From Galeruca laticollis (lineage: Eukaryota; Arthropoda; Insecta; Coleoptera; Chrysomelidae), in NCBI GenBank assembly GCA_963921935.1, contig OY998179.1:57518222-57582221 (forward strand): a stretch of 64,000 nucleotides of DNA, read 5' to 3'. The position numbers were made by a program, and so were the translations under genes. Within the stretch, counting starts at the first letter, position 1, and each line of letters begins with the position of its first letter. The notes beneath the pieces are model-generated. The model had not been told where the DNA came from. It saw only the letters and a program-made list of their open reading frames with translations, and made no database searches. Of the stretch, positions 1 through 10,743 are shown piece by piece.

Positions 1-64
1 AGATTATGTAGCAGGTAGGTGAAACGTCATACCATGAAACCTATACCCAAGAAAACTTCAAAAA

Positions 65-66
<2 letters not shown>

Positions 67-121
<55 letters not shown>
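67..121. repeat. (TA)n microsatellite
   Basis: Perfect TA dinucleotide run that directly abuts the outer end of the PLE-1 left arm. It is translated as poly-Tyr-Ile in some frames, which is not coding. Confidence 0.97.
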
Positions 122-127
<6 letters not shown>

Positions 128-417
128 TTATATCTTCTTGGGTTCAAAGGTTGTGGTATGAAATAAATATATTAGTTAAAATATATTTTCGAATAAAGAT
201 TTATTAAACTTGACGTTTCGCTCTTATTTTAGGAGCATTTTCAAAAGAATATGTATAAATATTTAAATTAAATTACATAAAATACAGTTATTGTAAAAAT
301 TATTTTGAAAAAGTCAATAAAATGTCATGAATGAAGTGTTAATAGTAATAGAATACCTACCTTAGATACCTACCTTAGATATTTACGCAAAGATATTATG
401 TTGGGAGTGATAAAAAT
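122..417 (+). repeat. Left inverted arm of PLE-1
   Basis: Reverse complement of 1151-1446 with few mismatches, for example a shared stretch with two copies of ACCTACCTTAGAT. It contains the complement of GAAACGTCAAG, part of the hammerhead-like motif seen best in the right arm. Confidence 0.9.
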
Positions 418-420
418 AAA

Positions 421-860
421 TTAATTAATTAATTTGTAATAAATTTGACTCAAGTTTTTTATGTCTTGTTTGTCATTTACTGATAATTTATCTTGTTTTA
501 TATATATCATTTCTTTGATTTTGAGTTTTTGATAATTTGTGTCTTGTGTTAAAATTTTTGTGTTTTTGAAATCGAATTCATGATTTTCGTTATGTTCATG
601 TTTGTGTAGCGCTGTTGATGCATTTTTAGTGTATTTATGGCCGTTTATTCGGCTTTCTAGATATTGTGTAGTCATTCCTACATAACAGTTTAAGCATGGT
701 ATTGAGTATATAACATTTGATTTCTTATTATTTTTAGTTTTTCTTTTTAATTTAGTAAATAGTGATGATAGTGTATTATTTGGTTTATGGCATATTTTGA
801 TATTATGTTTAGATAATATATATTTTAGTTTTTCTGATAATTGATTCGTATAAGGTAGAG

Positions 861-916
<56 letters not shown>

Positions 917-1102
917 TTCGTGGTTCAAAGTTGTTAGTGAATTTGGTTTTATATTGTTGTTGTAGTATTTGTATGTACGTTGTTGAATAATTTTCTTTAT
1001 TTGATTTGAAGGATAGTGATTATTTTCTAAAACAATCTTAAGTTTTTTAATTACTTCAGGACTATATTTAGGTGAAGTTAGTTTTATAATTCTATCTATC
1101 AA
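421..1102 (-). pseudogene. PLE-1 RT-to-GIY-YIG C-terminal fragment
   Basis: C-terminal part of a Penelope-type polyprotein, broken. From the N-terminal side it shows the post-RT linker (IKKLKIVLENNHYPSNQIKK), then a (TA)n expansion that inserts poly-Tyr-Ile, then the conserved NTLSSLFTKLK segment. The GIY-YIG nuclease start follows (YSIPCLNC then YVGMTTQYLESRINGHKY). The usual spacing between Cys-x2-Cys and the YVG motif is shortened. The frame changes more than once, and no RT catalytic motif remains. Functional role in an intact element: endonuclease in target-primed reverse transcription. Confidence 0.8.
862..907. repeat. (TA)n microsatellite inside PLE-1 coding region
   Basis: Pure TA run within the linker between RT and endonuclease. 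It must have expanded after, or been tolerated because of, loss of function. Confidence 0.95.
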
Positions 1103-1150
1103 TCCTATAATAACACTATTTTTTTGTATTTTTGGATTGCATGAATTATA

Positions 1151-1446
1151 ATTTTTATCACTCCCAGCATAATATCGTTGCGTAAATATCTAAGGTAGGT
1201 ATCTAAGGTAGGTATTCTATTACTATTGACACTTCATTCATGACATTTTATTGACTTTTTCAAAATAATTTTTACAATAACTGTATTTTATGTAATTTAA
1301 TTTCAATATTTATACATATTCTTTTGAAAATGCTCCTAAAATAAGAGCGAAACGTCAAGTTTAATAAATCTTTATTCGAAAATATATTTTAACTAATATA
1401 TTTATTTCATACCACAACCTTTGAACCCAAGAAGATATAATTCTAA
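1151..1446 (-). repeat. Right inverted arm of PLE-1 with hammerhead-like core
   Basis: Inverted copy of 122-417. On the plus strand 1321-1359 reads UUGAAAAU, then a GCUC/GAGC stem, then GAAACGUC. This resembles a decayed hammerhead core, a motif known from PLE terminal repeats. Confidence 0.85.
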
Positions 1447-1477
1447 ATATTATCGGAAGGTTGAAGAACATAAGTGA

Positions 1478-1478
<1 letters not shown>

Positions 1479-1516
<38 letters not shown>

Positions 1517-1535
1517 GGTTTAAGAAATTCTACAA

Positions 1536-1601
<66 letters not shown>
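1479..1601. repeat. Two (TA)n tracts
   Basis: TA runs at about 1481-1514 and 1541-1601, separated by a short unique stretch, just outside the right end of PLE-1. Confidence 0.95.
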
Positions 1602-1605
<4 letters not shown>

Positions 1606-1607
<2 letters not shown>

Positions 1608-3213
1608 CGATTTTATTTTATAGTTGCCCCACGTTGCGGTGACAAATTTATTATACTCTATTATGTATCTTTATATAAATGTCCCGCGTTGGGAGCCAAA
1701 ATTGTAGTATATTATTATATCCTTTATAATTGCCCTACTTTGTAGCGACAATTATTGTGCACACGGCTTTAGCAGTGTATGTTATTTATTTCACTCTGAC
1801 AGTAGTTGTCAAAAATGCCCGGCTATCAAAAAAAATATAAATTATTGAAAGATAAATCTATTGTAAAATATTCGAATCCCTCTTATCTCAGGGTGGGTTC
1901 AATGTGCCATAAAATAGAAATTTTTTTATAAGATTTCAAAGTATTGTCTAAATAAAATATTGATTCTTAATTTTGTTCTATTTGATCTACCTATTACTAT
2001 ACTGTGGCTGTTTGTTCAGTATTCTAAAGGCTATTCAATTTCTTTCTGATATTCAATAAATTTCAAAAAGCATTCTGTCACCAAGAATCCACAAATGTCA
2101 CTGTCACAAATAAAAATTTTAATCAAATTAAATGAGTTTAATTTCAATCTATTGCAAAACTATATCTAACGTAAGTCGAATTCCAAAAATTATATACAAT
2201 TATTAAATCTCACAGAAAATAGACAAATATTAGTTTTCCTTTTTCCTTTCATCGAATAACAAATATCTTATCTACAATTAATGAAATTTCAGTGAATTAC
2301 GATGAAAGTTTATAAATTATCAAATGGCAAAATCTTATCTATAAGGATACAAATTAAATTAATTCCAAACTAAATTGAGAAATTTCTCTAAATGTCCGAA
2401 TGATTTACGAATTGTCACTTTTACTTCGCGAATGTTAAATACCCATTCACAGTCCCAACTTCTTTCAATATACTTTTTCAATATAATTGTTCAATATTAA
2501 ATTTCTATATTTATTCTGAATCAAATTTCTTTGTAATCGATTAATTAGATGCATCTATGATTAATTTTAATAAAGGCCTGATATTTTGTTATCGAAATAA
2601 TGCATTATTTTATATTATCAATAATCTGGAACAGACTCACCAAGTCTCCAAAACTCCTCCAAACTCGTACAATTCTAAATCTAATTTAGAATTCAGGATC
2701 GTTCACTTTTCCAAACTGAAGACTAACTTTTTGAATAAAAATAACACGCACAGAATTTACAATTATGGGCACCGGATAACAATTTCTATTATTAATTAAT
2801 ATATTATTTAATTAACTACTACTTGGCGAAATATTGGAGAACTATTAAATTACATGTTCTCCGTTCGGGATATCAAATTCAACTAACTATTTTTTATCAA
2901 ATAAATAACCACATTACGCTGTGGTTACACACTTTCTTCTTTTTAAAAAAACTCTATTTGTTATTTTTTTGTAACAAAGAATTGGAATTCTTTTATTATC
3001 TAAATATCTTATCATGAATTCTGTTTTCTTTAACCTACAATATCTTTTTCAACTGTGACATGTCAATGTCATCAGAAATTAAATAATCTGCCAAATATGA
3101 CATATACAGTGTTTTTCAACCATATTGATTTTATAGACAATACTGGGTTTGCCAAAAGTATTGCAAAATAAAATTGAACGAAATTCTTTAAAATTTTAAA
3201 TAATAGAACTGTA
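1606..3213. other. No gene recognised
   Basis: AT-rich sequence without a supported ORF. At 1624-1760 a GTTGCCCCACGTTGCGGTGAC-like phrase recurs three times at about 60-70 bp intervals in decayed form (compare GTCCCGCGTTGGGAGCC and GCCCTACTTTGTAGCGAC). This may be debris of an LTR-element leader, but nothing else supports that. Confidence 0.6.
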
Positions 3214-3215
3214 TT

Positions 3216-3218
<3 letters not shown>

Positions 3219-3268
<50 letters not shown>
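3219..3268. repeat. (TA)n microsatellite
   Basis: TA run ending three bases before the outer end of the PLE-2 left arm. Confidence 0.95.
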
Positions 3269-3270
<2 letters not shown>

Positions 3271-3271
<1 letters not shown>

Positions 3272-3690
3272 TGGAAATTTCTTGGATTAAGGTCATTAAA
3301 CAAACTCTGGACGTTTCTTTTAATACTTTTTTTTATTGATTACGTACGTTTCGACATAATCCTGTCATTATCAAATCAACTACAATAAAATTAAAATATA
3401 TCTTTACAAACAGAAACTATACTATAATTAAAAAGTAAAAACAGTAAAAATTTTAACTCTTAAAATAATTAAATTTGTTCAATTGACAATGAAATAAATT
3501 ACCTGTTTGTTGGGACATCACATGGTTAAAAGATCGTAAAACTAATTTAAAATTTCTTTTTAAAAATATAAGTTTCCATGTCTAACATCATCCTTCTCTT
3601 ATCACAGCTTAATTAGTTTTAAATAGTATTTGCAAAACATGCATTATTGTTTTTTAACCCATATCCACTGCTTTGAAATTTTTATTGATA
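3271..3690 (+). repeat. Left inverted arm of PLE-2
   Basis: Inverted partner of 4719-5142. It runs from ATGGAAATTTCTTGG inward through the complement of the GTCGAAACGTACGT motif to the region containing CATGCATTATTG. Confidence 0.9.
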
Positions 3691-3894
3691 GTACAAGCGA
3701 AATTTCACAATTTTTAGTATATATTCAATAGTAAGGTACAAAAAGTTTCAGAGGTGGTATTCAAATACTTGTCTGTGTTATTATTTTTTTTAATATGCCG
3801 TCATAAATAGTACTTAGGTTTTTGATGTCATTTCTGGAATTGATGCTGTTGGAATTTTGTTTAATATGGATCATTTCTAAAACCGTTCTAACCT

Positions 3895-4725
3895 TATCGT
3901 TTATTTTTCTTTTGCAAGAATTTTAGTTTGGCCATAGTTAAAAGAGTGTCCTGTTTGTTGTTTATGACGTGAGAGTGCTGTAACATCTGTTTTAGAATAT
4001 TTGTGAGCTTGTAGTCTTTTTTGCAAATATTGTTTAGTCTGACTAATGTATGTACTGGGACAGTCTTGACAAGGAATTTGATACATGTGTTTGTTTGTTT
4101 TTATTTATTTTTGGTTTCATTTTTGAGAAAAATATCTTGTTGGTATCATTAAGTTTTTGGGAAATAGATATTTTTTCCTTTTGCGTTATTTTGTTTATTT
4201 TTTCAGACAGACCATTTACGTAGGGAAGCGAAATATAAGTATTGGATTTTTTATTGGTTTGGGAGTTGTTGTATACGGAGTGAATTCGTTTATTGATAAT
4301 TTTGTTAGTGAAATGTAGTGGGTAGTTGTTTTCTGCTAGAATGGTTTTAATTTTATTTTAAGTTAGCTTCTCTAAATTTAGGATGTGAGAGTTTAATAGC
4401 TCTATCAGCTAGATTATTTATAACACTCTTCTTATGACATAGTGGCGCATTTGAATCTATGAGATGCATCTGGTTTTGTATACCAGTTTGTTGTAATATT
4501 CCCGTTTTTGTCATATGAGATGGTGGTGTCTAAGAAATTGATTGTTTTGTTATTGTCTGTTTCGATTGTGAACTTTAGTCTCTCATTAAAATTATTAAAT
4601 TTATTCAAAATTTCATCAATTTTATCATTAGGTACACATGTCAAAATGTCATCAACATACCTTTTAAAGAAAACTGGCTGAAAACTTAAGGAATTTAAAA
4701 CTTGTTTCTCAACATATTCTATCAA
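3895..4725 (-). pseudogene. PLE-2 reverse transcriptase (C-terminal part), linker and GIY-YIG fragment
   Basis: Reading from 4725 down: an RT palm with FFKRYVDDILTCVP (the YVDD catalytic motif) and the thumb-side INFLDTTISY motif typical of PLE RTs (4432-4725). A frameshifted linker follows (4090-4431), then IPCQDCPSTYISQTKQYLQKR of the GIY-YIG domain (3901-4086), which shows Cys-x2-Cys and a degraded YIG. The RT N-terminal motifs are absent because the right arm cuts in. There are several frameshifts, so it is not functional. Confidence 0.88.
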
Positions 4726-5142
4726 ATAAAAATTTCAAAGTGCAGTGGGTATGGGTTAAAAACCAATAATGCATGTTTTCCAAATACTATTTAAAACTAA
4801 TTAAGCTGTGATAAGAGAAGGATGATGTTTGACATGGAAACTTATATTTTTAAAAAGCAATTTTAAATTAGTTTTAAGATCTTTTAACCATGTGATGTCC
4901 CAACAAACAGGTAATTTATTTCATTGTCAATTGAACAAATTTGATTATTTTAAGAGTTACATTTTTTACTGTTTTTACTTTTTAATTATAGTGTAGTTTC
5001 TGTTTGTAAATATATATTTTAATTTTATTGTAGTTGATTTGATAATGACAGGATTATGTCGAAACGTACGTAATCAATAAAAAAATGTATTAAAAGAAAC
5101 GTCCAGAGTTTGTTTAATGACCTTAATCCAAGAAATTTCCAT
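4719..5142 (-). repeat. Right inverted arm of PLE-2 with hammerhead-like core
   Basis: Inverted copy of 3271-3690. Plus strand 5034-5078 reads UUGAUAAU, a GAC/GUC stem, then GAAACGUACGUA. The stems match a hammerhead fold, but two core bases differ from CUGAUGA. Confidence 0.88.
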
Positions 5143-5179
5143 ACAAATAAATATACAGGATGGTCAAGAAAAATTAATG

Positions 5180-5181
<2 letters not shown>

Positions 5182-5214
<33 letters not shown>
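5182..5214. repeat. (TA)n microsatellite
   Basis: Short TA run about 40 bp outside the right end of PLE-2. Confidence 0.93.
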
Positions 5215-5218
<4 letters not shown>

Positions 5219-6089
5219 ACTTTTGTCATTTATAAATAAAAATTTTCACAAACCCCAAAATATCTTATCTTTTTTTTATTTTACCTATAGCTATATATGT
5301 CATCTTACATATTTATAACTTTACAGTGTGCGAATATAATTATTAATGAAATAATGTTATACGGTTTCTCTTGTATTTTTTCCGTAGAATTCAATGGTAA
5401 AGTTTGTTTTGTATTATTTTCATAAATTTAAACAAGTTAACAGCAATTAATCAAAAATTAGTTCTCGAAATACATGATTTTTCAGTTTTTTGCATTTTTG
5501 AGCGTGTTTTTCAATTGTGACTAGTTTTTTTTAGAAAGTATATGTTAAAACTAAAAAAATGAGATCCCACGGAACCTTCTACGATTATTTTTTTACGTAC
5601 AAATTTCGTTACAAAAAAGTGATTTTGACCAAAAAACGTCATAACTCGAAAATTTTTCAATATTTTAATGTGAAATTTTTTCCATAGTTTGGGACTATAA
5701 AACCTAACTTTTACCAAATTTACATTCAAATTGAACATTATTTGCAGAAACTAAAAATAAAAAACGTATAATGAGGTTATGTGAAAAAGTACCTTTAATG
5801 AAAGTTGTAGATCTATTCGAGATATACCACTTTCATATTTAACTTTTTTTTCTAAAACCTCAACTTTGGCCGCAAATCGCAATAATGTGTTTTCCACCTC
5901 CTTTTCACCCCCCAAATCCACCCACAGTTAATTCATTTTTTCAACGTCCTCTATCACTTTCCCTAGACAGAATTTAGATAACAATTTTTTTATTTCAAAA
6001 AATTTAATTGCCTGGACTAATTGCTATCATCGTTGGAATGACAGAAGTTACATTTCATCAGGTAGGCATCACATGAATTGTGCACTCCT
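5215..6089. other. No gene recognised
   Basis: Non-coding, AT-rich. The segment near 6030-6075 contains GACAGAAGTTACATTTCAT, which recurs in inverted form at about 32305-32340. It is therefore part of a dispersed repeat abutting the 3'-truncated LINE-A. Confidence 0.6.
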
Positions 6090-6941
6090 TGCAGATGCAT
6101 TTGTATGACTTTTTCCATGTTTTTTACCATGAATTATGTCAGACTAATTAGTCTGTAGGATTTAGCCTGGGTGTACATTTCTTTCCATCGTTTGGAAATA
6201 AACAGCATCTTTGACTCTCTCCATGCAATTGGTATATACCCTAAAGCATGGCTACTGCGTAATATCAGAACTAAAGGACCCATAATTATGTCGATTCCCT
6301 CTTGCAAAAGCTTGGGAAATATGCCATCTGGTCCTGATGTTTTGTAAGGGTCAAATGAATTTACAGCTCATCTAATAATATGGTGTCTGAAGATCGCATT
6401 TGTTAGTTTCCAGCCCTCTTTAGTAGCCCTTGTTTTGGCTACCGGCCCGTTATCATAATTTGAATTTATATTTGCCGAGCCTGGAAAGTGCACACTAAGG
6501 AGGTGGTCTAAAGCCTCTTCCTTAGTATTTTTGAATTCTCCGCTCGGCAACTGGATATAGTCTAGTTTATTAAAAGTGTCCCTTTTCAGAATTCTATTAA
6601 TTCTGACCCTGTCAAGGACACCTCACAAAATACCCTCCCGGATCTTTGAATCTCGTTTTTTTCATTATACGCACCTAGTTTAGCCTTATATGCTCCCCAG
6701 TTGCCCGTTTTTTCGTTTTGTTAAAAAATCTTCTTGGTTCTTTCCTCAGTGTTGTCAGCTCTTTATTCCACCAGACGGCTTGTCTGGAAGAGCGACTCTT
6801 CCTTATCGGACAGTTATTGCGATAGGAAGTCACTATGGTCTTATGCAACCATGCATATGTTCCTTCTAACTCCTCGGCAGTTTTAGGTCTGCGTAGGTGT
6901 GTGCGGATTTTAGAAAGCAGGTCCTCTTTGTAAGATCCCAA
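6090..6941 (-). pseudogene. LINE-A ORF2: endonuclease-RT linker and RT N-terminal motifs
   Basis: Reading down from 6941: PIRKSRSSRQAVWWNKEL and EPRRFFNKTKK (the linker motif of I-group ORF2), then LLSVHFPGSANINSN (the segment before RT). RT motifs follow in frame-shifted pieces: SFDPYKTSGPDGIFPKLLQ, GYIPIAWRESKMLFISK and AKSYRLISLT. The RT catalytic FADD/YADD region has been lost because the element ends about here. Several frameshifts and stops are present. Confidence 0.78.
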
Positions 6942-7123
6942 TCAGTACTCTTATGATCCCTGTATGTTCTAATATCTGATTTTTCTATATATCTACATCC
7001 ATTTCGGAGTATACATGGGCATGGTCAGACAGAGACGGTTCATCCGATACATTATCATCTCCCCGACTCGTAGAGTGCAGAGAGTTACATCTATTGATGA
7101 TTCCCCTCCTAATGTTCTAAATG

Positions 7124-7870
7124 TTAGCGTATTGCCCACGTTCGCAATACAGAGTTCAGTAGTACATAAATAGTCAAATATAGTTTCTTACCTCTAGTGC
7201 TGTCCTTGCTATCCCAGCTGAAGTGGTGTGCGTTGGTATCAGCTCCTTCAACAATATCCAGTTTGTACAGTCTGACGTATTCCATCAGGCTCTCCATATT
7301 AGCCTCCGGTAATGTTTCTTCTGTATCGATGAGAAGATAAAGAGGCACTATTATTGTCTCTATTACCTCCCCATCTTTTTCAAGTTTAATATTTGCTGCT
7401 ACCATGTCACCCGTACAAAGTTCCATGATTGGCATTAAGTTATATTTAGATCTGTAACAGATACAATTTCTTACAATTAATTCCCATTAATCAGTCCCAT
7501 TTCCCGAATATTTATCCCCAGTATATTACCTTTGTTTTTCCAATATTTTTGGATCAGAACGATTTCGATGTTGTCGGCCACAACCCTTTGATGTTGCTGC
7601 TACCATGTCACCCGTACAAAGTTCCATGATTGGCATTAAGTTATATTTAGATCTGTAACAGATACAATTTCTTACAATTAATTCCCATTAATCAGTCCCA
7701 TTTCCCGAATATTTATCCCCAGTATATTACCTTTGTTTTTCCAATATTTTTGGATCAGAACGATTTCGATGTTGTCGGCCACAACCCTTTGATGTAGGAC
7801 AGCAATGGCCGTCTTTTTGTGCTGCAGGTTTTCTTGTATCACCTGCAATGTCCTAAGATGCTGTAGGTTC
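7124..7870 (-). pseudogene. LINE-A ORF2 apurinic-type endonuclease domain
   Basis: Begins with the I-group ORF2 signature NLQHKKTAIAVLHQR and VLIQKYWKNKGNILGIN (the usual LIQEPW with E and P altered). It continues with DMVAANIKLEKDGEVIETI and GADTNAHHFSWDSKDSTRG, the D-x-N-x-HH active-site region of the EN domain. The domain nicks target DNA in intact elements. The 201-bp tandem duplication (7393-7794) and frameshifts break the frame. Confidence 0.75.
7393..7794. repeat. 201-bp tandem duplication
   Basis: 7393-7593 and 7594-7794 are near-identical head-to-tail copies, each running from TTGCTGCTACCATGTC to CAACCCTTTGATG. The duplicated piece lies inside the LINE-A endonuclease, so it arose after insertion or during a faulty event. 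Confidence 0.95.
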
Positions 7871-7889
7871 AGGTACTTGATCTGTCCCT

Positions 7890-8800
7890 GTTACCTGTTC
7901 CGTCGTGTTTTCCAGGGTCTTAAAGCTGGCTCGCTGGAATAAATAGTACGGTCTTCATTGAGCCCGGACTAGTTCTTTCATGACTCCTCATCAATCCGGA
8001 GACTCACATTCAGTCCCATATCGGATGATTTGCAGCCAAGGATTATCCATCGATCAACCTTCATCACTGGGTTTTGTTTTTCGAGTCTCTTTAGCCGCGC
8101 TCTCAGATCCTCTTTTTTAGTCTCTGAAAGTAGGGCGAGGACTCGTTGCTGTTTTGGAAGTTCTTGATGAGCTTTAAGTTTGTTTTACTTGCCAGATAGT
8201 CCCTCGTTATGTTGATGGACTCTTCATATCAGCCCATAGTAGCTGTCCATGTATCGACTGGCTTGAAACCTAGGCGCCTTCTGCCACTCGTCGGTCGTTT
8301 TGGTCAGGTTCTCCTTAACAGTCCCTACCTGATCTTCCGAGGCCGCTGTCTCTGGGAAGTTTTTAGAGACCACGGTCACACTGTACTTCATACCACTAGT
8401 AGTACTAGTGCCATCGGTACATTTGACCCTCTTTTCTTTTTTCCTTCTCCTTCTCCTGCTCCTGGCTAATATAGTTCGCCTAACGCTCTTTGTCTGCTAG
8501 TTTTCACCCTGTTTTGATGTTGAGGGAAGCGGTAACACCACTGTCTTGGTATCAATGTTTTGTTCCCTCACTGTTTAAGTCCCTTCTCTGGGCACTTGAA
8601 AGTTTCCCATGTGGTCTGATCCACAGGATTCGCTGTAGCGTCTCCCTGTGGTATTGTTTTTAGGGTTTCGGAAATATTTGGCTGCGCTGGAGACTAGTCT
8701 GCATGAGTTTCTACAGGCTCCTTGATATATGTTCCCACTAGTATAGGAGAGAAGAGGTCGATACCTGCAGAGCTCCTTGTACAATTCTACATACAACGGG
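7890..8800 (-). pseudogene. LINE-A ORF1 (gag-like) remnant
   Basis: Only short pieces are readable on the minus strand: EDLRARLKRLEKQNPVMKVD, then GLNVSLRIDEES and a Tyr-rich stretch. These are reminiscent of the C-terminal domain of I-group ORF1 proteins. They lie directly upstream of the ORF2 start, where ORF1 is expected. No CCHC knuckle could be read with confidence. Confidence 0.4.
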
Positions 8801-9335
8801 GAGCGCCAGGTGCCCCGAGGTTAGTGGTCTAGGGACCGACTAACCCACGGCCATCCATCCTCTCTGCGACTACTCCTCCTTAGTATTTGGGAGATTTTTG
8901 TAGTGGTCCTCATCCACGCAAACCGGGTGATTAAGCCAAGCCTCCCGATCCGCATAGCTCGGCATACCCCTTACATGCATTCCCTAGTAAGGGGGTTGTT
9001 GCTCTACCATATGGTTTGCGTTTTGTATCGCGAGCTTGTCAGCGATTGGGTATTTGGAATGGGCACTGTTGGGCGTGTATAGCCTTCATCCCCCTTATTT
9101 CCCAATGGACCAGCTCTTTCCTGTACATAAGTACGGGACGTATCTGGCTGTCCCCTATCCGCAACCCGGGGACGCTTCCGATAGTTAGCTCCACCCATTA
9201 CCTTCCGATACCGAAGGATAATGCTCAGAAAGTCTAAATGTTGGACAAGCCTCGAAAACTTAATGAGCACGGGGGAGACAGTTCTTGTAACTGCAAATGC
9301 TCCTGGGACAACTAGTAACCCCAATGCTTGCGAAA
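8801..9335 (-). other. Probable LINE-A 5' untranslated region
   Basis: More GC-rich than its surroundings and continuous with ORF1. Long ORFs on both strands here overlap each other and show no domain, as expected for a 5' UTR of higher GC content. The 5' boundary near 9335 is set by the change in composition. Confidence 0.4.
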
Positions 9336-10288
9336 CTCTACAAAAAATAAGAGAATCAGATTACGTTTAACTGTCAGTTCTGACAAAACAATATGAGTGT
9401 AGTACAGGAGTTGTTTAAAAAAATTAATGGAGCTGAAGTCGCGGGGATGGTGCGTTATAACGAGAAAAGACAATATTCAAGTTAAAAGAAGATGTATCAG
9501 TTATCAGATTATCACAAATAATGAAGAAAATGGAATTTTCGGAGTCCATAGGTGGATCTCAATATCCACTTTACATTGTACATTTTTCTGCTCGATTTTA
9601 AGATTTAAGTTTTGTTTGTTAAAGAAATACTTAATACAATAGTTTTCTTTCAACAAAATGGTAGTTTCTTTATTACTGTTAATAACTGAGGTGTCAATGA
9701 CAAGAAAATTGATGTCAATGACTAATCCTCCTGACCATTTTTTCTTGATAAAAAATACCAAAAAAATATATATTTCTGTTCAAAATTATATTGTAGTAGA
9801 TATTACATTAACTTACTATTATTGTTAATATGTTTATATGATTTTTTTAATAAAAATGTCTTCCTTCTTTTTGTCGATAACTCGCTTGGTTAAATTGCCT
9901 TAATATTAAAAATCTTATAATTTACAAAACCTAAAAATTCTTGTTGTTACGAGTCATAATTCATCTCATAGTCAACCTTCAATCAATTGTAATTGATTTA
10001 AATCCCGAATCATTCAACTGCTATATACTAGAATATTATTTCCGAATAATTGTCAACAATAAATACATAGAAATAATTCAATAATTGATATAAGAAAGCA
10101 AATGCTGCTTTTGATAGGACTGGTCAAATTTGTATACCAGAAAATAGTTTTTGTAGGTACTAGTCACATACAGTACAAACAGTGAAGCTTCTTTGACTTT
10201 TGACATATTATGATTGAATAATTGTGAAAATTGTAAACAAACTTTCATTTACGCATATAGCGGATTATTATTTGTTTGAAAAAGAGCT
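9336..10288. other. No gene recognised; one 30-codon ORF
   Basis: AT-rich spacer between LINE-A and Gypsy-A. A short plus-strand ORF at 9393-9485 starts MSVVQELFKKINGAEVAGMV. It looks protein-like but is too short to assign, and nothing supports its expression. Confidence 0.4.
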
Positions 10289-10290
10289 TC
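10189..10290. repeat. Dispersed repeat, copy 1
   Basis: About 100 bp starting GACTTTTGACATATTAT and ending AAAGAGCTTC. It recurs in the same orientation at 17887-17995. It directly abuts the truncated RNase H end of Gypsy-A. The family is unknown. Confidence 0.8.
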
Positions 10291-10735
10291 ATCGTATTGT
10301 AAAGTTCTCTTCTTGTGACGCAGTAGTTTCGTTCTGGTTTGGAGAGGACTTCACTGAAAAACCCCAGCACTCTTTCATGCCCTCCTTGGATCTGTGAGAG
10401 CACTCCCCCAATTCCTACCTTGCTTGCGTCAGTGTCAAGAATAACGTCTCCCTCTAGTACTGGGTATTCTAATATCGGCGTTGTGGTTAAATGCCTCTTC
10501 AAGGTTTCAAAAGCCGTTTGACAGTCTTTGTCCCATTGGAAAGATTTTGCTTCTTCTGTAAGTCGAGTTAGAGGCTTGGCAATATCTCCAAATTCCTGAT
10601 AAATCTTCTATAATATGTGCAAAGTCCAAGGAAACTCCTAATTTGATGTTTGTCGGTTGGTCGCGGCCATTGCTGAATGGAAGCAATTTCTCTGGATCCA
10701 TCGCCACTCCTTCATTGCTCACTATATGACCTAGG
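10291..10735 (-). pseudogene. Gypsy-A RT connection and RNase H start
   Basis: Frameshifted continuation of the RT ORF: IVSNEGVAMDPEKLLPF, then TTTPILEYPVLEGDVILDTD and ASKVGIGGVLSQIQ (the first RNase H Asp, DTDAS), ending at RNYCVTRREL. The element is cut off there, and the dispersed repeat at 10189-10290 follows. At least one frameshift lies between 10502 and 10507. Confidence 0.85.
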
Positions 10736-10743
10736 TAGTTGAC

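Larger units (their letters stand above)
122..1446 (-). mobile_element. Penelope-like element remnant PLE-1
   Basis: A 5'-truncated Penelope-like retroelement. A minus-strand GIY-YIG/linker fragment (421-1102) sits between two inverted arms of about 295 bp (122-417 and 1151-1446). PLEs encode an RT and usually a GIY-YIG endonuclease, and often carry terminal repeats in direct or inverted order. Only the C-terminal part of the protein is left here. Both outer ends touch or lie close to (TA)n tracts. The call rests on the GIY-YIG fragment and on an arrangement repeated at four other loci in this window. Confidence 0.85.
3271..5142 (-). mobile_element. Penelope-like element remnant PLE-2
   Basis: A minus-strand PLE fragment (RT palm onward, linker, GIY-YIG) between inverted arms of about 420 bp at 3271-3690 and 4719-5142. 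The RT is cut off exactly where the right arm begins, so the arm replaces the element's 5' part. The family differs from PLE-1 in arm sequence and protein. (TA)n lies beside or near both outer ends. Confidence 0.88.
6090..9335 (-). mobile_element. I-group LINE remnant LINE-A
   Basis: A non-LTR retrotransposon on the minus strand, truncated within RT on its 3' side. It contains, in order from about 9335 down, a non-coding 5' part, a decayed ORF1 (7890-8800), the ORF2 endonuclease with a tandem duplication (7124-7870), the linker, and the start of RT (6090-6941). Protein phrases match I/R1-type elements. LINE-E near 63 kb is a relative. Confidence 0.8.

Noticed and set aside
19..207. ORFs made largely of Tyr-Ile repeats (also around 862-1102 and 3072-3296)
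   Set aside because: They are translations of (TA)n microsatellites; only the flanking PLE-1 linker residues in 809-1102 are meaningful.
8209..9324. Several open frames on both strands (8209-8469, 9004-9324, 9016-9237)
   Set aside because: They overlap each other in the GC-richer 5' part of LINE-A and show no domain; judged non-coding.
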